Source: Synechococcus sp. Tobar12-5m-g (GTDB lineage Bacteria > Cyanobacteriota > Cyanobacteriia > PCC-6307 > Cyanobiaceae). Taken from it: a stretch of DNA of 64,000 bases. This document shows, in pieces, positions 45,299 through 54,327 of the stretch. A program made the position numbers and the translations under genes. The notes beneath the pieces are model-generated. The model was not told the origin of the DNA, ran no database searches, and saw nothing but the letters and a program-made list of their open reading frames with translations. Location of the stretch: assembly GCF_024345415.1 (NCBI RefSeq), contig NZ_JAGQBB010000012.1, forward strand, positions 30,912 to 94,911, given 5' to 3'. Each line of letters starts with the position of its first letter. Position 1 is the first letter of the stretch.

Positions 45299-46333
45299 CT
45301 ACCGGCCGGCCCGGAGCTGGCGAACACTGCGGGAGAGCTCCGGCAGCTTGTTGAAGACGGCGGAGCAACGCAGCCACAGCCGGTTCGGAATCGCCGGGTA
45401 GCCGCTCACCACCTCACCGGCGGCGATTTCACCGTGGATGCCGGACTTGGAGGAGGCGATCGCCCGATCGCCGATCACGGCGCGGTTCGCCACCCCCACC
45501 TGGCCCGCCAGGATCACGCCATTGCCGAGCACGGCGCCGCCGGCGATACCCACCTGGGCCGCCAGGGCACAACCCTTCCCGGTGACCACGCCATGGCCCA
45601 CGTGCACCAGGTTGTCGATCTTGGTGCCGGAGCCGATGCGGGTCTCGCCCACGGTGGGACGATCGATGGTGGAGCCGCAGCCCACCTCCACACCGTCTTC
45701 GAGCACCACCCGGCCGGTCTGGGGCATCTTCACCCAGCCTGTGGCGGTGGGCACGAAGCCGAAGCCCTCGGCGCCGATCACCGCGTTTGACTGCACCACG
45801 CAGCCCACTCCAAGCCGGCTGCCGGGGTGGAGAACGGCATTGGCGTGAATCTCGCAGCCTTCTCCGAGCTGCACGTGTTCATAGAGCACCACGCCGGGAT
45901 GGAGGGTGCAGCCGCGGGCCACCACGCAGCCGGCGCCGATCACCCCGTGGGCCCCCACATGAACCTCCGCCGCCACGTCAGCGCCTGGATCCACCACGGC
46001 GCTGGGGTGAATCCCGGGGAGGCGCAGCCTGGGGGGGTGCAGGGCGGTGAGGGCCTCGGCGAAGCCGAGGCGTGGATTCTTCAGCCCCACCCAGGCCACC
46101 CCCCGGTCTGTGGCCAGCCGCTGCAGGTCGTCGTCGAGGGGGAGCAGCAGGGCGGCGGCTGCGCTGGCTGAGAGGGCGGCGGCCAGGGCGTTGCCGGCTT
46201 CGAGGAAGGCGAGCTGCCCGGCCCCGGCGCGATCAAGGGCTTCGGCGCCGCTGAGCTCCGGATCGCCGGCCAGGTGGCGGGGGCTGCTCGCTTCCACCGC
46301 GCTGATCCGGGCGAGCAGGCTGCTGAAGCGCAT
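45299..46333 (-). CDS. lpxD: UDP-3-O-acylglucosamine N-acyltransferase
   Basis: A 344-residue lipid A enzyme. The N-terminal uridine-binding domain (residues 1-~110, [20 protein letters not shown]) precedes a left-handed beta-helix of hexapeptide repeats, with the catalytic His region [15 protein letters not shown] and [19 protein letters not shown]. Makes the UDP-diacyl-glucosamine precursor, so this cell has an LPS outer membrane. ATG at 46333 chosen because upstream frame is unconserved and a TACGAT box sits 24 nt before it. Confidence 0.94.
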   Translation of the reverse strand: MRFSSLLARISAVEASSPRHLAGDPELSGAEALDRAGAGQLAFLEAGNALAAALSASAAAALLLPLDDDLQRLATDRGVAWVGLKNPRLGFAEALTALHPPRLRLPGIHPSAVVDPGADVAAEVHVGAHGVIGAGCVVARGCTLHPGVVLYEHVQLGEGCEIHANAVLHPGSRLGVGCVVQSNAVIGAEGFGFVPTATGWVKMPQTGRVVLEDGVEVGCGSTIDRPTVGETRIGSGTKIDNLVHVGHGVVTGKGCALAAQVGIAGGAVLGNGVILAGQVGVANRAVIGDRAIASSKSGIHGEIAAGEVVSGYPAIPNRLWLRCSAVFNKLPELSRSVRQLRAGR

Positions 46334-46356
46334 TCCCCAGGGGGCGGACGGCACGG

Positions 46357-46362
46357 ATCGTA
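46357..46362 (-). promoter_or_regulatory. Putative -10 box (TACGAT) of lpxD
   Basis: TACGAT on the minus strand 24 nt before the lpxD ATG. It would start an lpxD-leuB-prk transcript. The rest of the 158-bp gap to the divergent DUF2237 gene shows no other clear signal. Confidence 0.38.
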
Positions 46363-46491
46363 GGGCCCACCCGGTTGGTTGAAAAACGTTGACACCGGCT
46401 GCAAGCCATGGGCACCGCCAGGCGGGAGGGGTTAAGGCAGAACAGTGGGACGGGGCCCCAGCACAATTGAGCGTCCCGACCCCCTTCATCC

Positions 46492-46899
46492 TTGGACGAC
46501 CCAGCGAATCCTCCCGGCCGGAGTTCCGGAGCCGACCAGCCCCGCAATGTGCTGGAGGAACCCCTGGAGATCTGCGGCTGCGATCCGCCCACGGGCTGGT
46601 ATCGCGACGGCTCCTGTCGCACCGATGGCAGTGACCTCGGACGCCACACGGTCTGTTGCGTGATCAGTGAGAACTTCCTGCGCTACAGCCGCTCCCAGGG
46701 CAATAATCTCTCCACGCCCATGCCCGCCTACGGCTTCCCGGGCCTCAGGCCGGGCGATCACTGGTGCGTCTGCGCCTCCCGCTGGTTGGAGGCCCATCAG
46801 GACGGAATGGCCCCGCCGGTCAGGCTGGAAGCCACCGAACACTCCACCCTGGCGCTGATCCCCCTCGACCTGTTGCAACAGAACGCATTCGAGCCCTGA
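46492..46899 (+). CDS. DUF2237-family protein
   Basis: A 135-residue protein with the family core: [60 protein letters not shown] and VCASRWLEA. Conserved cysteines and tryptophans suggest a metal or redox site, but no function is established. The first in-frame start is TTG at 46492, right before the conserved part; no ATG is available. Divergent from lpxD. Confidence 0.83.
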   Translation: MDDPANPPGRSSGADQPRNVLEEPLEICGCDPPTGWYRDGSCRTDGSDLGRHTVCCVISENFLRYSRSQGNNLSTPMPAYGFPGLRPGDHWCVCASRWLEAHQDGMAPPVRLEATEHSTLALIPLDLLQQNAFEP

Positions 46900-46941
46900 G
46901 TGGCATGCGGCCACCCTGCGTGATCGTTGGATCAAAGCTCA

Positions 46942-47727
46942 TCACCAGGGGATCATCGATCCATCCCAGGCCAGGAAGCTGCCGCTTTGCTCCGGCCCCT
47001 GGCGCTCCAGCACATCGAGCAACTGGCGGGCGCTCCGATCGGGGCTGAACAGCCGCTCCGGGGCCACGGAGGCCTGGAACGGCGCTGAAAGAGGGGTGGC
47101 GGTGGTGCCGGGGTGCAGGAGGGTGACGCAGGCCAGGGGCCGGCGCCGCCGCCACTCCAGCGCCAGGCAACGCAGCAACTGGTTCTGGGCCGCCTTGGCC
47201 CCCCGGTAGCCATACCAGCCACCCAGCTGGTTGTCAGCGATGCTGCCGACCCGGGCGGAAAGGCTGGCGAATAGCACGGGCTCTGTTCGGTCCAGCAGGG
47301 GTTCCACCGCCCGGGCCAGCAGCAGGGGGCCAAAGGCGTTGACGGCGAACAGCCTTTCCAGGGCCTGGCGGTTGACCTGTTGCAGCCGCTTCTCGGGCTG
47401 CAGGGTGTCCCCATGCAACAGCCCAGCGGTGTTGAACACCAGCCGCAGTGAAGGGGCCAGGGTCTGCAGGGCCAGGCTGAAGCGGGCCAGGCTGCCGTCG
47501 TCCGTCAGGTCGAGGGGCAGCAGCCGCTCCGCAGGCAAGTGGCCGCCTGGCTCGGGCCGCCAGCCGCTGTGGCTGGTCGCCCAGAGGGTCAACCCCGGGG
47601 CCCGCCAGGCGAGATCGGCCAGCAGGGCCTGGCCGATGCCGCCACAGCCCACCACCAGGGCGTGTCCCTGCCACTGGCGCAGCCCGTTATCCCTGCTGCC
47701 GGAGGATGGGGGAGCTGCCGGCGGCAT
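46942..47727 (-). CDS. Short-chain dehydrogenase/reductase-family protein
   Basis: About 261 residues. The nucleotide motif reads ALVVGCGGIGQALLADLAWR; FNTAGLLHGDTL matches the SDR NxAG region; the catalytic Tyr-x3-Lys is in GGWYGYRGAKAAQNQLLRCL, preceded by SLSARVGSI with the Ser. Substrate unknown; resembles CsgA-type SDRs. An ATG at 47748 would make the start overlap the gpsA start in opposite orientation; 47727 avoids this and gives a normal N-terminus. Divergent from gpsA. Confidence 0.85.
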   Translation of the reverse strand: MPPAAPPSSGSRDNGLRQWQGHALVVGCGGIGQALLADLAWRAPGLTLWATSHSGWRPEPGGHLPAERLLPLDLTDDGSLARFSLALQTLAPSLRLVFNTAGLLHGDTLQPEKRLQQVNRQALERLFAVNAFGPLLLARAVEPLLDRTEPVLFASLSARVGSIADNQLGGWYGYRGAKAAQNQLLRCLALEWRRRRPLACVTLLHPGTTATPLSAPFQASVAPERLFSPDRSARQLLDVLERQGPEQSGSFLAWDGSMIPW

Positions 47728-47746
47728 TGCAAGGAGGCGTTGGAGC

Positions 47747-48682
47747 ATGCCGCATGATGGCGAGATGGCGGTGCGGATCGGTGTGCTGGGTCAGGGGGCT
47801 TGGGGCCGAACCCTGGCTGGCCTGCTGCAGCGGCAGGGCCACCGGGTTCAGGTCTGGTCGCGCCGTTTACAGACCGATCCGGCAGCGCTGCTGGCCGAAC
47901 AGGACCTGATCCTCTCCGCCGTGGCCATGGCCGGTGTGCCAGCGCTGGCCCAGCGGCTGGCAGGGCACTGGCCCAAAGGGCTTCCCCTGCTGAGTGGCAG
48001 CAAGGGCATCGACCTGGAGCAGCTCTGCACCGCCTCCCAGCTGTGGCAACGGTGCCTTCCCGAGCTCCAGTGCGTGGTGTTAAGCGGACCGAATCTGGCG
48101 GATGAACTGGAGCGTGGCCTGCCGGCGGCCAGCGTGCTGGCCTCGGTCCATGGCGCCCTGGCCAGCAGGTTGCAGCACCACCTGAGCAGCGACTGCTTTC
48201 GGCTGTACACCAACGCCGATCCGATCGGGACCGAGTTGGCAGCCGCCCTCAAGAACGTCATGGCGGTGGCGGCCGGTATCTGCGACGGGCTGGGCCTGGG
48301 CGCCAACGCCAAGGCTTCCCTGCTCACCCGGGGGCTGGCCGAAATGGGCCGCCTGAGTGCGGCGATGGGCGGCGATCCCGCCACCCTCTACGGTCTGGCC
48401 GGCCTGGGAGATCTCCTGGCCACGGCCAACAGTCCGCTAAGTCGCAACTATCGCTTCGGCCTGCTGCTGGCGGAGGGGCTGTCCTCTCAGGAGGCCCTCG
48501 GTCGCATTGGGGCCACTGTGGAAGGCCCGGTGACGGCCGAGGCGGCCCTCGCCCTGGCCCGTCGGGGGGGCGGGACCCTGCCGATCTGTGAGCAGGTGGT
48601 GGCCCTGCTCCACGGCCGCTCCAGCGCCAAGGCGGTGGTGCGCGCCCTGATGGAGCGCGACCTCAAACAGGAGATGTCTTGA
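47747..48682 (+). CDS. gpsA: Glycerol-3-phosphate dehydrogenase [NAD(P)+]
   Basis: A 311-residue enzyme giving sn-glycerol 3-phosphate for membrane lipids. N-terminus RIGVLGQGAWGRTLAGLLQ binds NAD(P); LSGSKGIDLEQL, VLSGPNLADELERGLPAA and the catalytic lysine in ELAAALKNVMAVAAGICDG follow, then SRNYRFGLLLAEG. AGGAGG lies 9 nt before ATG 47747; a second ATG at 47765 is only weakly preceded by GGCGAG. It ends in TTGA with the phzF start. Confidence 0.93.
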   Translation: MPHDGEMAVRIGVLGQGAWGRTLAGLLQRQGHRVQVWSRRLQTDPAALLAEQDLILSAVAMAGVPALAQRLAGHWPKGLPLLSGSKGIDLEQLCTASQLWQRCLPELQCVVLSGPNLADELERGLPAASVLASVHGALASRLQHHLSSDCFRLYTNADPIGTELAAALKNVMAVAAGICDGLGLGANAKASLLTRGLAEMGRLSAAMGGDPATLYGLAGLGDLLATANSPLSRNYRFGLLLAEGLSSQEALGRIGATVEGPVTAEAALALARRGGGTLPICEQVVALLHGRSSAKAVVRALMERDLKQEMS

Positions 48683-49593
48683 CTTCAGCGCTGCCGGCCC
48701 TGCTGATCCAGGCCTTCGCGGAGTTCTTCCCGCAGGGGAACGGGGCAGCCGTGGTGCTGCTGGACCAGGAGGCCGATCCTGGCTGGATGCAGGCGGTGGC
48801 CGCCAGCTTCAACCAATCGGAAACGGCGTTTCTGCTCCCTTGCCCCGATCAGCGTCAGGCCGAGGCCCCCTGGGCCCTGCGCTGGTTCACGCCGAGCTGC
48901 GAGGTGCCGCTCTGTGGCCACGCCACCCTGGCGGCCGCCCTGGCGCTGGTCCACTGGGGGGTGTTGCCGGCGGATTCGCCCACACGGCTGCAGACCCGCA
49001 GCGGCCCCCTGGAGGTGGCCGTGCATGGAACCAGCCCGTACTCCGCCGATCTGGTGATGCCGACGTGTCCGCTGCAGCCCTGCCCTCTTCCCCAGGAGCT
49101 AGGGCATTGGCTGGGTGTTTCGCCCCTGAAGAGCTGGACATCCGCTCTCGGCTACGGGGTCGCGCTGCTTCCCACGAGCGTCGATCTGGCGGCCCTGGAC
49201 GGGCCCATGGTCGCCCGGTCCCTGGGGGTGGAGCTCAGCCGAGGGCTGGTGCTGATGCAGGCGTTCGCGGATGGCGTGCCCAGGCCCACCGTTCTGGGAG
49301 CCCAGGCCGACTACCAACTGCGGTTCTTCGCCCCCGGCCTGGGGATTGCCGAGGATCCCGTCACCGGCTCGGCCCATGCCCTGGTGGCGCCGTGGTGGTG
49401 CGAATGGCTTGGACGGAGCCGGGTGGTGGGGTGGCAGGCTTCTAGTCAGGGCGGTGGCATGGTCTGCGAACCGCAGTGTTCAGGCATGATCCTGCTGACG
49501 GGAGCGGGGCAACTGGTTTGGGATGGCGTCCTGAAGACTGGCTGCGCCGCTGGCGTGCCTGGGGAATGGCGGCACTGCCTCAACGGCGGCTGA
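48679..49593 (+). CDS. PhzF-family isomerase-like protein
   Basis: A 304-residue protein with the diaminopimelate-epimerase-like fold. Motifs: QGNGAAVVLLD near the start, catalytic Glu region NQSETAFLLP, LRWFTPSCEVPLCGHATLAA and the second-half GIAEDPVTGSAHALVAPWW. The phenazine enzyme PhzF has this set, but no phenazine genes are near, so its substrate is unknown. TTG start overlaps the gpsA stop. Confidence 0.87.
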   Translation: MTSALPALLIQAFAEFFPQGNGAAVVLLDQEADPGWMQAVAASFNQSETAFLLPCPDQRQAEAPWALRWFTPSCEVPLCGHATLAAALALVHWGVLPADSPTRLQTRSGPLEVAVHGTSPYSADLVMPTCPLQPCPLPQELGHWLGVSPLKSWTSALGYGVALLPTSVDLAALDGPMVARSLGVELSRGLVLMQAFADGVPRPTVLGAQADYQLRFFAPGLGIAEDPVTGSAHALVAPWWCEWLGRSRVVGWQASSQGGGMVCEPQCSGMILLTGAGQLVWDGVLKTGCAAGVPGEWRHCLNGG

Positions 49594-50570
49594 ACACCTT
49601 GCTGTTGACCGCCCCCCTGAGCGTTGTCGCCCTTGGGCTGGGATTCATGGCCCAGTCCCTCACCCCCGCACCGCCGCAACCGGATGCGCGTGTTCTCAAC
49701 GCTCTGCTTCCCGTGGTCACCGATCCCGTCGGCGAGCAGTCCGTCGATGATCGGCGGCTGGAGTCGATCCAGGCCCGACGTGCCGAATCGACACCACCTG
49801 CGGCCTACCCCTCGCCGGAGCAGCAGGCAAGCCTGGTGGAGCCGGCAGCAGGCCGGCCCGTCTCCCTGGAGATCCGCGTGGCGTTGCTGAGCCAGGCCGG
49901 ACAGCCGAGCCTCTCGGCGACTGGCCCCTGGACCCTGCGCGACGGAACGGGAGACCTCCTGCTGAGGGGTCAGGCGGGCACGGCCGTGGATCTGGGTACC
50001 GTTCCAGGCCCTGCCAATGGTCTCTGGCTCGAAACCTCCCCCGGTGAGGCCCTGCTGGTCAACGGCCAGGCCTATGAGGGTCGGTTGCGGCTGCTGCGGG
50101 AGGGTGGTGCCATCACGCCGGTGAACCATCTGCCGCTCGAGCGCTACCTGGTGTCGGTAGTGGGGGCGGAGATGCCCAGTTCCTGGTCGATCGAAGCCCT
50201 CAAGGCCCAGGCGGTGGCTGCCCGTTCCTATGCCCTGGCCCACCTCGCCCGACCGGCTGACCCCCACTTCCACCTGGGTGACACCACCCGTTGGCAGGCC
50301 TACCGCGGCCTCACCTCGGTTTCCGCCCGCACCGCCGAGGCGGTGAGGCGGACCAGCGGCCTGATCCTCAGCTACCAGGGAGGCATCGTCGAAAGCCTCT
50401 ATGCAGCCAACAGCCAGATCACCCTCGAAGCCCATGGGCACCTCGGGGCGAGCATGAGCCAGGAGGGGGCCCAACAACTGGCGCTGAGCGGGCTTCGTTA
50501 CAACCAGATCCTGGGCCGCTACTACCAGGGAGCCTCCCTTGCACGGCTGCAGATCGGTGCCAGGAACTGA
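49566..50570 (+). CDS. SpoIID/LytB-domain protein
   Basis: A 334-residue protein with an N-terminal signal anchor (TLLLTAPLSVVALGLGFMAQ) and a periplasmic SpoIID-like domain: HLPLERYLVSVVGAEMPSSW, IEALKAQAVAARSYALAHLA, TTRWQAYRGL and SGLILSYQGGIVESLYAANS. SpoIID is a lytic transglycosylase on peptidoglycan; ERYLxxVVxxEMP carries the catalytic Glu. A longer frame from 49476 overlaps phzF more deeply; ATG 49566 is preferred. Probably peptidoglycan remodelling. Confidence 0.84.
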   Translation: MAALPQRRLNTLLLTAPLSVVALGLGFMAQSLTPAPPQPDARVLNALLPVVTDPVGEQSVDDRRLESIQARRAESTPPAAYPSPEQQASLVEPAAGRPVSLEIRVALLSQAGQPSLSATGPWTLRDGTGDLLLRGQAGTAVDLGTVPGPANGLWLETSPGEALLVNGQAYEGRLRLLREGGAITPVNHLPLERYLVSVVGAEMPSSWSIEALKAQAVAARSYALAHLARPADPHFHLGDTTRWQAYRGLTSVSARTAEAVRRTSGLILSYQGGIVESLYAANSQITLEAHGHLGASMSQEGAQQLALSGLRYNQILGRYYQGASLARLQIGARN

Positions 50571-51393
50571 GGAGCGGCTCTGGCGGGCCGCCCTGGAGCG
50601 CAGCATCCAGGCCCGCCGGGACGGCAGCCTGATTCCCCTGGTCACCGACCTGATTGCTTCGGAGGGCTGGGAACCCTTTCAGCTGCGCCGGCTTTGCTCC
50701 CGCACCCCGAAGCACCTGCTGGAGAGAGGCCCCCGGCCGAATCCGTTCCTGCCCTGGGAGCGCCCCTTGGAGGTGCAACGGCTGGGGACCAGTCATGTGT
50801 TGCTGCTGAACAAGTACCCCGTGCAGGCCGGCCACGTGCTGCTGATCACCCAGGACTGGGCCCCCCAGGCGGGTTGGCTGCTGGCCTCCGACTGGAAGGC
50901 GGTCAGCGAGGTGGCCGCCGACACCGCCGGGCTCTGGTTCTTCAACAGTTGTGCTGAGGCCGGGGCCAGCCAGCCCCATCGTCACCTCCAACTGCTGCCC
51001 CGTCACCACTCCGAGCCCGCCTGCCCGCTGGAGCCTGCGATCCGAGCCCAGCTGGAGGGTGATGCAGCCCCCTGGCCCTGGCGCTATCGGCTCAGCCGAC
51101 GGCAGCCGGGTGAGGATCACTCGGCCTTGGCCGACCATTACAACAACCAGGCGATCGCCCTCGGGATCGGGGATCCTGGGGCTGGAGGCAGCCCCCTGTA
51201 CCCCTACAACCTGCTGTTCAGCGAGCACTGGTTCCTGATGATCCGCCGGCGGGTTGAGCGGATGGCGGGATTCAGCGTCAACGCCCTGGGCTTTGCTGGC
51301 TACCTCCTGCTGACCGACCAAGCCGACCTGGGCTGGTTCAGGCAACACGGACCCTGGGCCCTGCTCGCGGAGGTGGCAGACCAGGTTCCGTGA
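50557..51393 (+). CDS. ATP adenylyltransferase (Ap4A phosphorylase)
   Basis: A 278-residue GalT/HIT-superfamily enzyme. HVLLLNKYPVQAGHVLLIT and the histidine triad QPHRHLQLLPRH are the active-site region; YPYNLLFSEHWFLMIRRR is the C-terminal domain. It phosphorolyses diadenosine tetraphosphate, a stress nucleotide. GTG at 50557 chosen (14-bp overlap with the SpoIID-like gene); TTG at 50539 would add six residues. Confidence 0.86.
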   Translation: MPGTEERLWRAALERSIQARRDGSLIPLVTDLIASEGWEPFQLRRLCSRTPKHLLERGPRPNPFLPWERPLEVQRLGTSHVLLLNKYPVQAGHVLLITQDWAPQAGWLLASDWKAVSEVAADTAGLWFFNSCAEAGASQPHRHLQLLPRHHSEPACPLEPAIRAQLEGDAAPWPWRYRLSRRQPGEDHSALADHYNNQAIALGIGDPGAGGSPLYPYNLLFSEHWFLMIRRRVERMAGFSVNALGFAGYLLLTDQADLGWFRQHGPWALLAEVADQVP

Positions 51394-51498
51394 TCACACG
51401 GTTGCCACAACAGCGAAGCCGGGATCTTTCTGGAAAAGGGAGCAGCGCTTGCCGCCCCCACCACCGCCTTGATCCCAACCTCCACGTTCAGCGCACTG

Positions 51499-52272
51499 AT
51501 GCCGAGCCTCTCCGCCCCAGCCCAGAGCAAGCCTTCCGCTTTGGCCGACACCAAGATCAAAGAGCGCAACCAGCGCGTCTCCACCTACCGCGAACTGGTC
51601 AGGCCGATCGCTTTGCACTACAGCGGCTTGAGCCCGGAATGCCCGGAGGATCTGATCCAGGTGGGGCTGCTCGGCCTGATCCGCGCCGCTGAGCTCTACA
51701 TCCCCAGCCTGGGGACGCCCTTCTCAGCCTTTGCTCGCCACCACATCCGTGGCGCCATCCTTCACTACCTCCGCGATCAGGCCGGGCCGATCCGGGTGCC
51801 GCGCCGTCAGCAGGAACTCGAAGAGAAGCTGCGCCAGCTGGTTCGCAGCCGGCAGGCCCAGGGACAGGAAGAGCCCAGTGAGCTGGACATTCGTGAGGCC
51901 CTGGAGCTGGGCAGCGCCCAGTGGGAACGGTTCCAGCGGCTGAGGGGCCTGGGAAAACCGTTGTCGCTTGATCTCCACACCGTAGAGATTGCCGCCCCGG
52001 AGCAGGCGCCCGTGGAGACCAGCGAGCACGGGGAGGCGATGGCCGTGCTGGAACGGCTGGAACCCCTCCATCAGGCGGTGGTGAGGAAGGTGGTGCTCGA
52101 AGGCCAGAGCCTGCGCAGGGCCGCCACCGCCTTGAACGTCAGTCCGATGACGGTGCACCGGCGCTTGCGCCTTGCCCTCGGCCAGCTCCGCTGCCAGCTC
52201 GATGGCGGTGCCCGCCAGGTCAGTTCGGGGTTGAGGCCCCATCCCTGTTCATCTGTTGCTCCAGGGTGCTGA
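51499..52272 (+). CDS. sigF: Group 3 RNA polymerase sigma factor (SigF-like)
   Basis: A 257-residue alternative sigma factor. Region 2 is seen in SPECPEDLIQVGLLGLIRAA and FSAFARHHIRGAILHYLRDQ, region 3 in RVPRRQQELEEKLRQL, and region 4 in the helix-turn-helix SLRRAATALNVSPMTVHRRL. No full region 1, so group 3 rather than group 1/2. In other cyanobacteria SigF controls motility and pili; a pilD gene is in this window. ATG 51499 chosen over TTG 51469. Confidence 0.84.
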   Translation: MPSLSAPAQSKPSALADTKIKERNQRVSTYRELVRPIALHYSGLSPECPEDLIQVGLLGLIRAAELYIPSLGTPFSAFARHHIRGAILHYLRDQAGPIRVPRRQQELEEKLRQLVRSRQAQGQEEPSELDIREALELGSAQWERFQRLRGLGKPLSLDLHTVEIAAPEQAPVETSEHGEAMAVLERLEPLHQAVVRKVVLEGQSLRRAATALNVSPMTVHRRLRLALGQLRCQLDGGARQVSSGLRPHPCSSVAPGC

Positions 52273-52414
52273 TCGCCGCGGATACGGCCGCCAACTGCCG
52301 CTCAACGCCATCACGCCAGAAGGTGAGCATGCGCAGTTTGCGCTCCTGATAGGAGCGGCGGCTGGTTTCCGGATCGTTGCTGCCGCCGGGGCAGCATCCA
52401 AAGGGGGGGAACAT
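52220..52414 (-). CDS. Small coiled-coil protein of unknown function
   Basis: A 64-residue protein with GCCPGGSNDPETSRRSYQER and KLRMLTFWRDGVERQLAAVS, then a helix ISTLEQQMNRD. Codon use is fully normal for this genome, unlike antisense frames of other genes. It overlaps the sigF 3' end by 53 bp on the opposite strand and starts just before the DUF3370 region. Two adjacent cysteines may bind metal. Unrecognised. Confidence 0.58.
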   Translation of the reverse strand: MFPPFGCCPGGSNDPETSRRSYQERKLRMLTFWRDGVERQLAAVSAAISTLEQQMNRDGASTPN

Positions 52415-52570
52415 GGGACCATGTCTCAGAGCGTGACGGTTCTAGCGACCGCACCCCCCGGGCGGCGATCGGTGTTCTCAACAGTTGCGTTACTGTTAAT
52501 TGTCTTGGGACCAGCATCAACAGCAGGGTTGCGGCCCGTTGGATCCGAAAGGACGTTTGCAGACTTCCTC

Positions 52571-54307
52571 TTGTCAGTTCGTTTGAGTCAAAGCACGAGC
52601 TCGTCTCGTCCGAGTTGCTTCTCCGTGCCCTTGGCCCTCCTTGCTGTTGTCGGTGGGGGTGTGCTGTTCGCCTCCATACCAGCGAAGGCCCAGTCCTATG
52701 TGGCCCTGATGGCTGGTCAGTCGGCCCGGCCGTTGAACGGGGTGTTCAACACAGTGCCGGTGCTCCACTCCAACCAGCCGGAGGAAGTGTTCGGCCCTGG
52801 AATCCTGGTCAACACGGCGCCTGGGTCGGCCTTCTCCCAGGAAACCGGGCAGCAGTTGGAGAACGCCACCTACACCTTCAATGGTGAGTTCGGCCTGCAT
52901 GCCCACCACAAGTATTTCCCGGAGGATGCCAGCCGGCTGGGCGGGCGCTACGTGCGCGGCAAGCTCACGATCGCCACGATCGTGATCAACCCAGGCAAGC
53001 GCCCGGTCACCCTCCAGATTGATCGCGGGGCGGTTCGCAACAGCTTCGAGGCTCCCTACCTTGCCAATCACCTGATGGGTGTCAAGCCCCTGGGCCCCAG
53101 GCCGTGGAACACCGGGCCGGGGGACGCCACCGCTGTGATCATGCTCCGCAACCAGCGGGACCCGAAGCTGCCGGACACCTTCGTCATACCGCCGCGGAGC
53201 CGGGCCGTTCTGTTCCACACCCGTCTGCCCGCCCGCGGCATTGCCAATGGTCTGCTGCGGGGCCGCAGTGACGGGCCCTTCCAGATGGCCGTGGTCGCCG
53301 CCGAAGACCCAGAAACCGACGCCGACCTGATCGCGGTGCTGGATCGGGGGGTGCTGGCCCCTGGCCGCACTTACCTGAAACTCCTGCCGGAGATTCAGAG
53401 TGGCCGCGTGTTCTCCCGGGTGGGAGGCGTCGCCCTCGGTGATACCTATGCAGCCACCCTGACCCACGACCTCAGCCAGGGCTCCCTGCACGTTCCCCTG
53501 ACCAGCACCACCCGCACCACCTTCGGCACCCGGGACGTGCAGGTCAACGCCCTGGCCAGCCGCATGCTCGATTCCTCCCTGGACAACGTGGGTACCTACG
53601 GGGTGCGCTTCGATGTGACCCTCAACCTCAAGGGCAACGGGCCCTATGAGCTGGTGCTCAGCCACCCAACGGCCTATGGCAAACAGTTCACGTCGTTCCG
53701 AGGGTCGATCGGCATCCAGACCAGCGAGGGTTACAAGGAGGTGCATGTGGGTATGCAGTCCGGCGAAAGCCTCTCCTTGACGCCGCTCACCCTCAGCCCC
53801 GGGGTCAACAACCCGGTGACCGTGAGCCTGGTCTACCCGGCCGATGCCACCCCGGGCCATCTGCTCAGTGTTGTACCCGCCCAGCAACTGGCCCAGTTGC
53901 GCGAGCGCGAACGCTTGGTTGAGATCGCCCGGGCGGCAGCCGCCGCTGCGGCGGCCAAGCCGAAACTTCCGCCTGCGGCTCCCCCGTCCGTGGCCAGCAC
54001 CGTCGATGCCGCTGCTGGAGCCACACCACGCCCCAAGGCTCCGGCCAGCCGACCGAGGGCGGCGGCGAATCCAGCCAGGCCACTGCCGGCCTCCAAGACC
54101 CCCAAGCCGTCTGCTCGCCCGGTTTCACGCCCGGCGGTGATGCCGGCCTGGATCCAGCCCTTGCCCCCGATTCCCCTGCCCCTGCTCAACCGCAGTGCCC
54201 CTGGTCCATCCGGGCCCCAGGCCCAGGTCACCCAGGTGCTGCTCGATCGATACCAGCAGGCCGCCGAGGCCCAGCAGCGCTTCCTCAACGGGATGATGGG
54301 TCGCTAG
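52571..54307 (+). CDS. DUF3370-family exported protein
   Basis: A 578-residue protein with a Sec signal peptide (SVPLALLAVVGGGVLFASIP, cleavage after AKA). The mature part holds MAGQSARPLNGVFNTVPVLH, NATYTFNGEFGLHAHHKYFP and beta-rich repeats, matching DUF3370. The last ~170 residues are Ala/Pro/Lys-rich and end in a helix (LLDRYQQAAEAQQRFLNGMM). TTG at 52571 chosen: the frame runs to an ATG at 52421, but those 150 bp are A/T-rich and look like promoter sequence. Confidence 0.8.
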   Translation: MSVRLSQSTSSSRPSCFSVPLALLAVVGGGVLFASIPAKAQSYVALMAGQSARPLNGVFNTVPVLHSNQPEEVFGPGILVNTAPGSAFSQETGQQLENATYTFNGEFGLHAHHKYFPEDASRLGGRYVRGKLTIATIVINPGKRPVTLQIDRGAVRNSFEAPYLANHLMGVKPLGPRPWNTGPGDATAVIMLRNQRDPKLPDTFVIPPRSRAVLFHTRLPARGIANGLLRGRSDGPFQMAVVAAEDPETDADLIAVLDRGVLAPGRTYLKLLPEIQSGRVFSRVGGVALGDTYAATLTHDLSQGSLHVPLTSTTRTTFGTRDVQVNALASRMLDSSLDNVGTYGVRFDVTLNLKGNGPYELVLSHPTAYGKQFTSFRGSIGIQTSEGYKEVHVGMQSGESLSLTPLTLSPGVNNPVTVSLVYPADATPGHLLSVVPAQQLAQLRERERLVEIARAAAAAAAAKPKLPPAAPPSVASTVDAAAGATPRPKAPASRPRAAANPARPLPASKTPKPSARPVSRPAVMPAWIQPLPPIPLPLLNRSAPGPSGPQAQVTQVLLDRYQQAAEAQQRFLNGMMGR

Positions 54308-54327
54308 GCCAGGGTCGTCGGTGAGCA

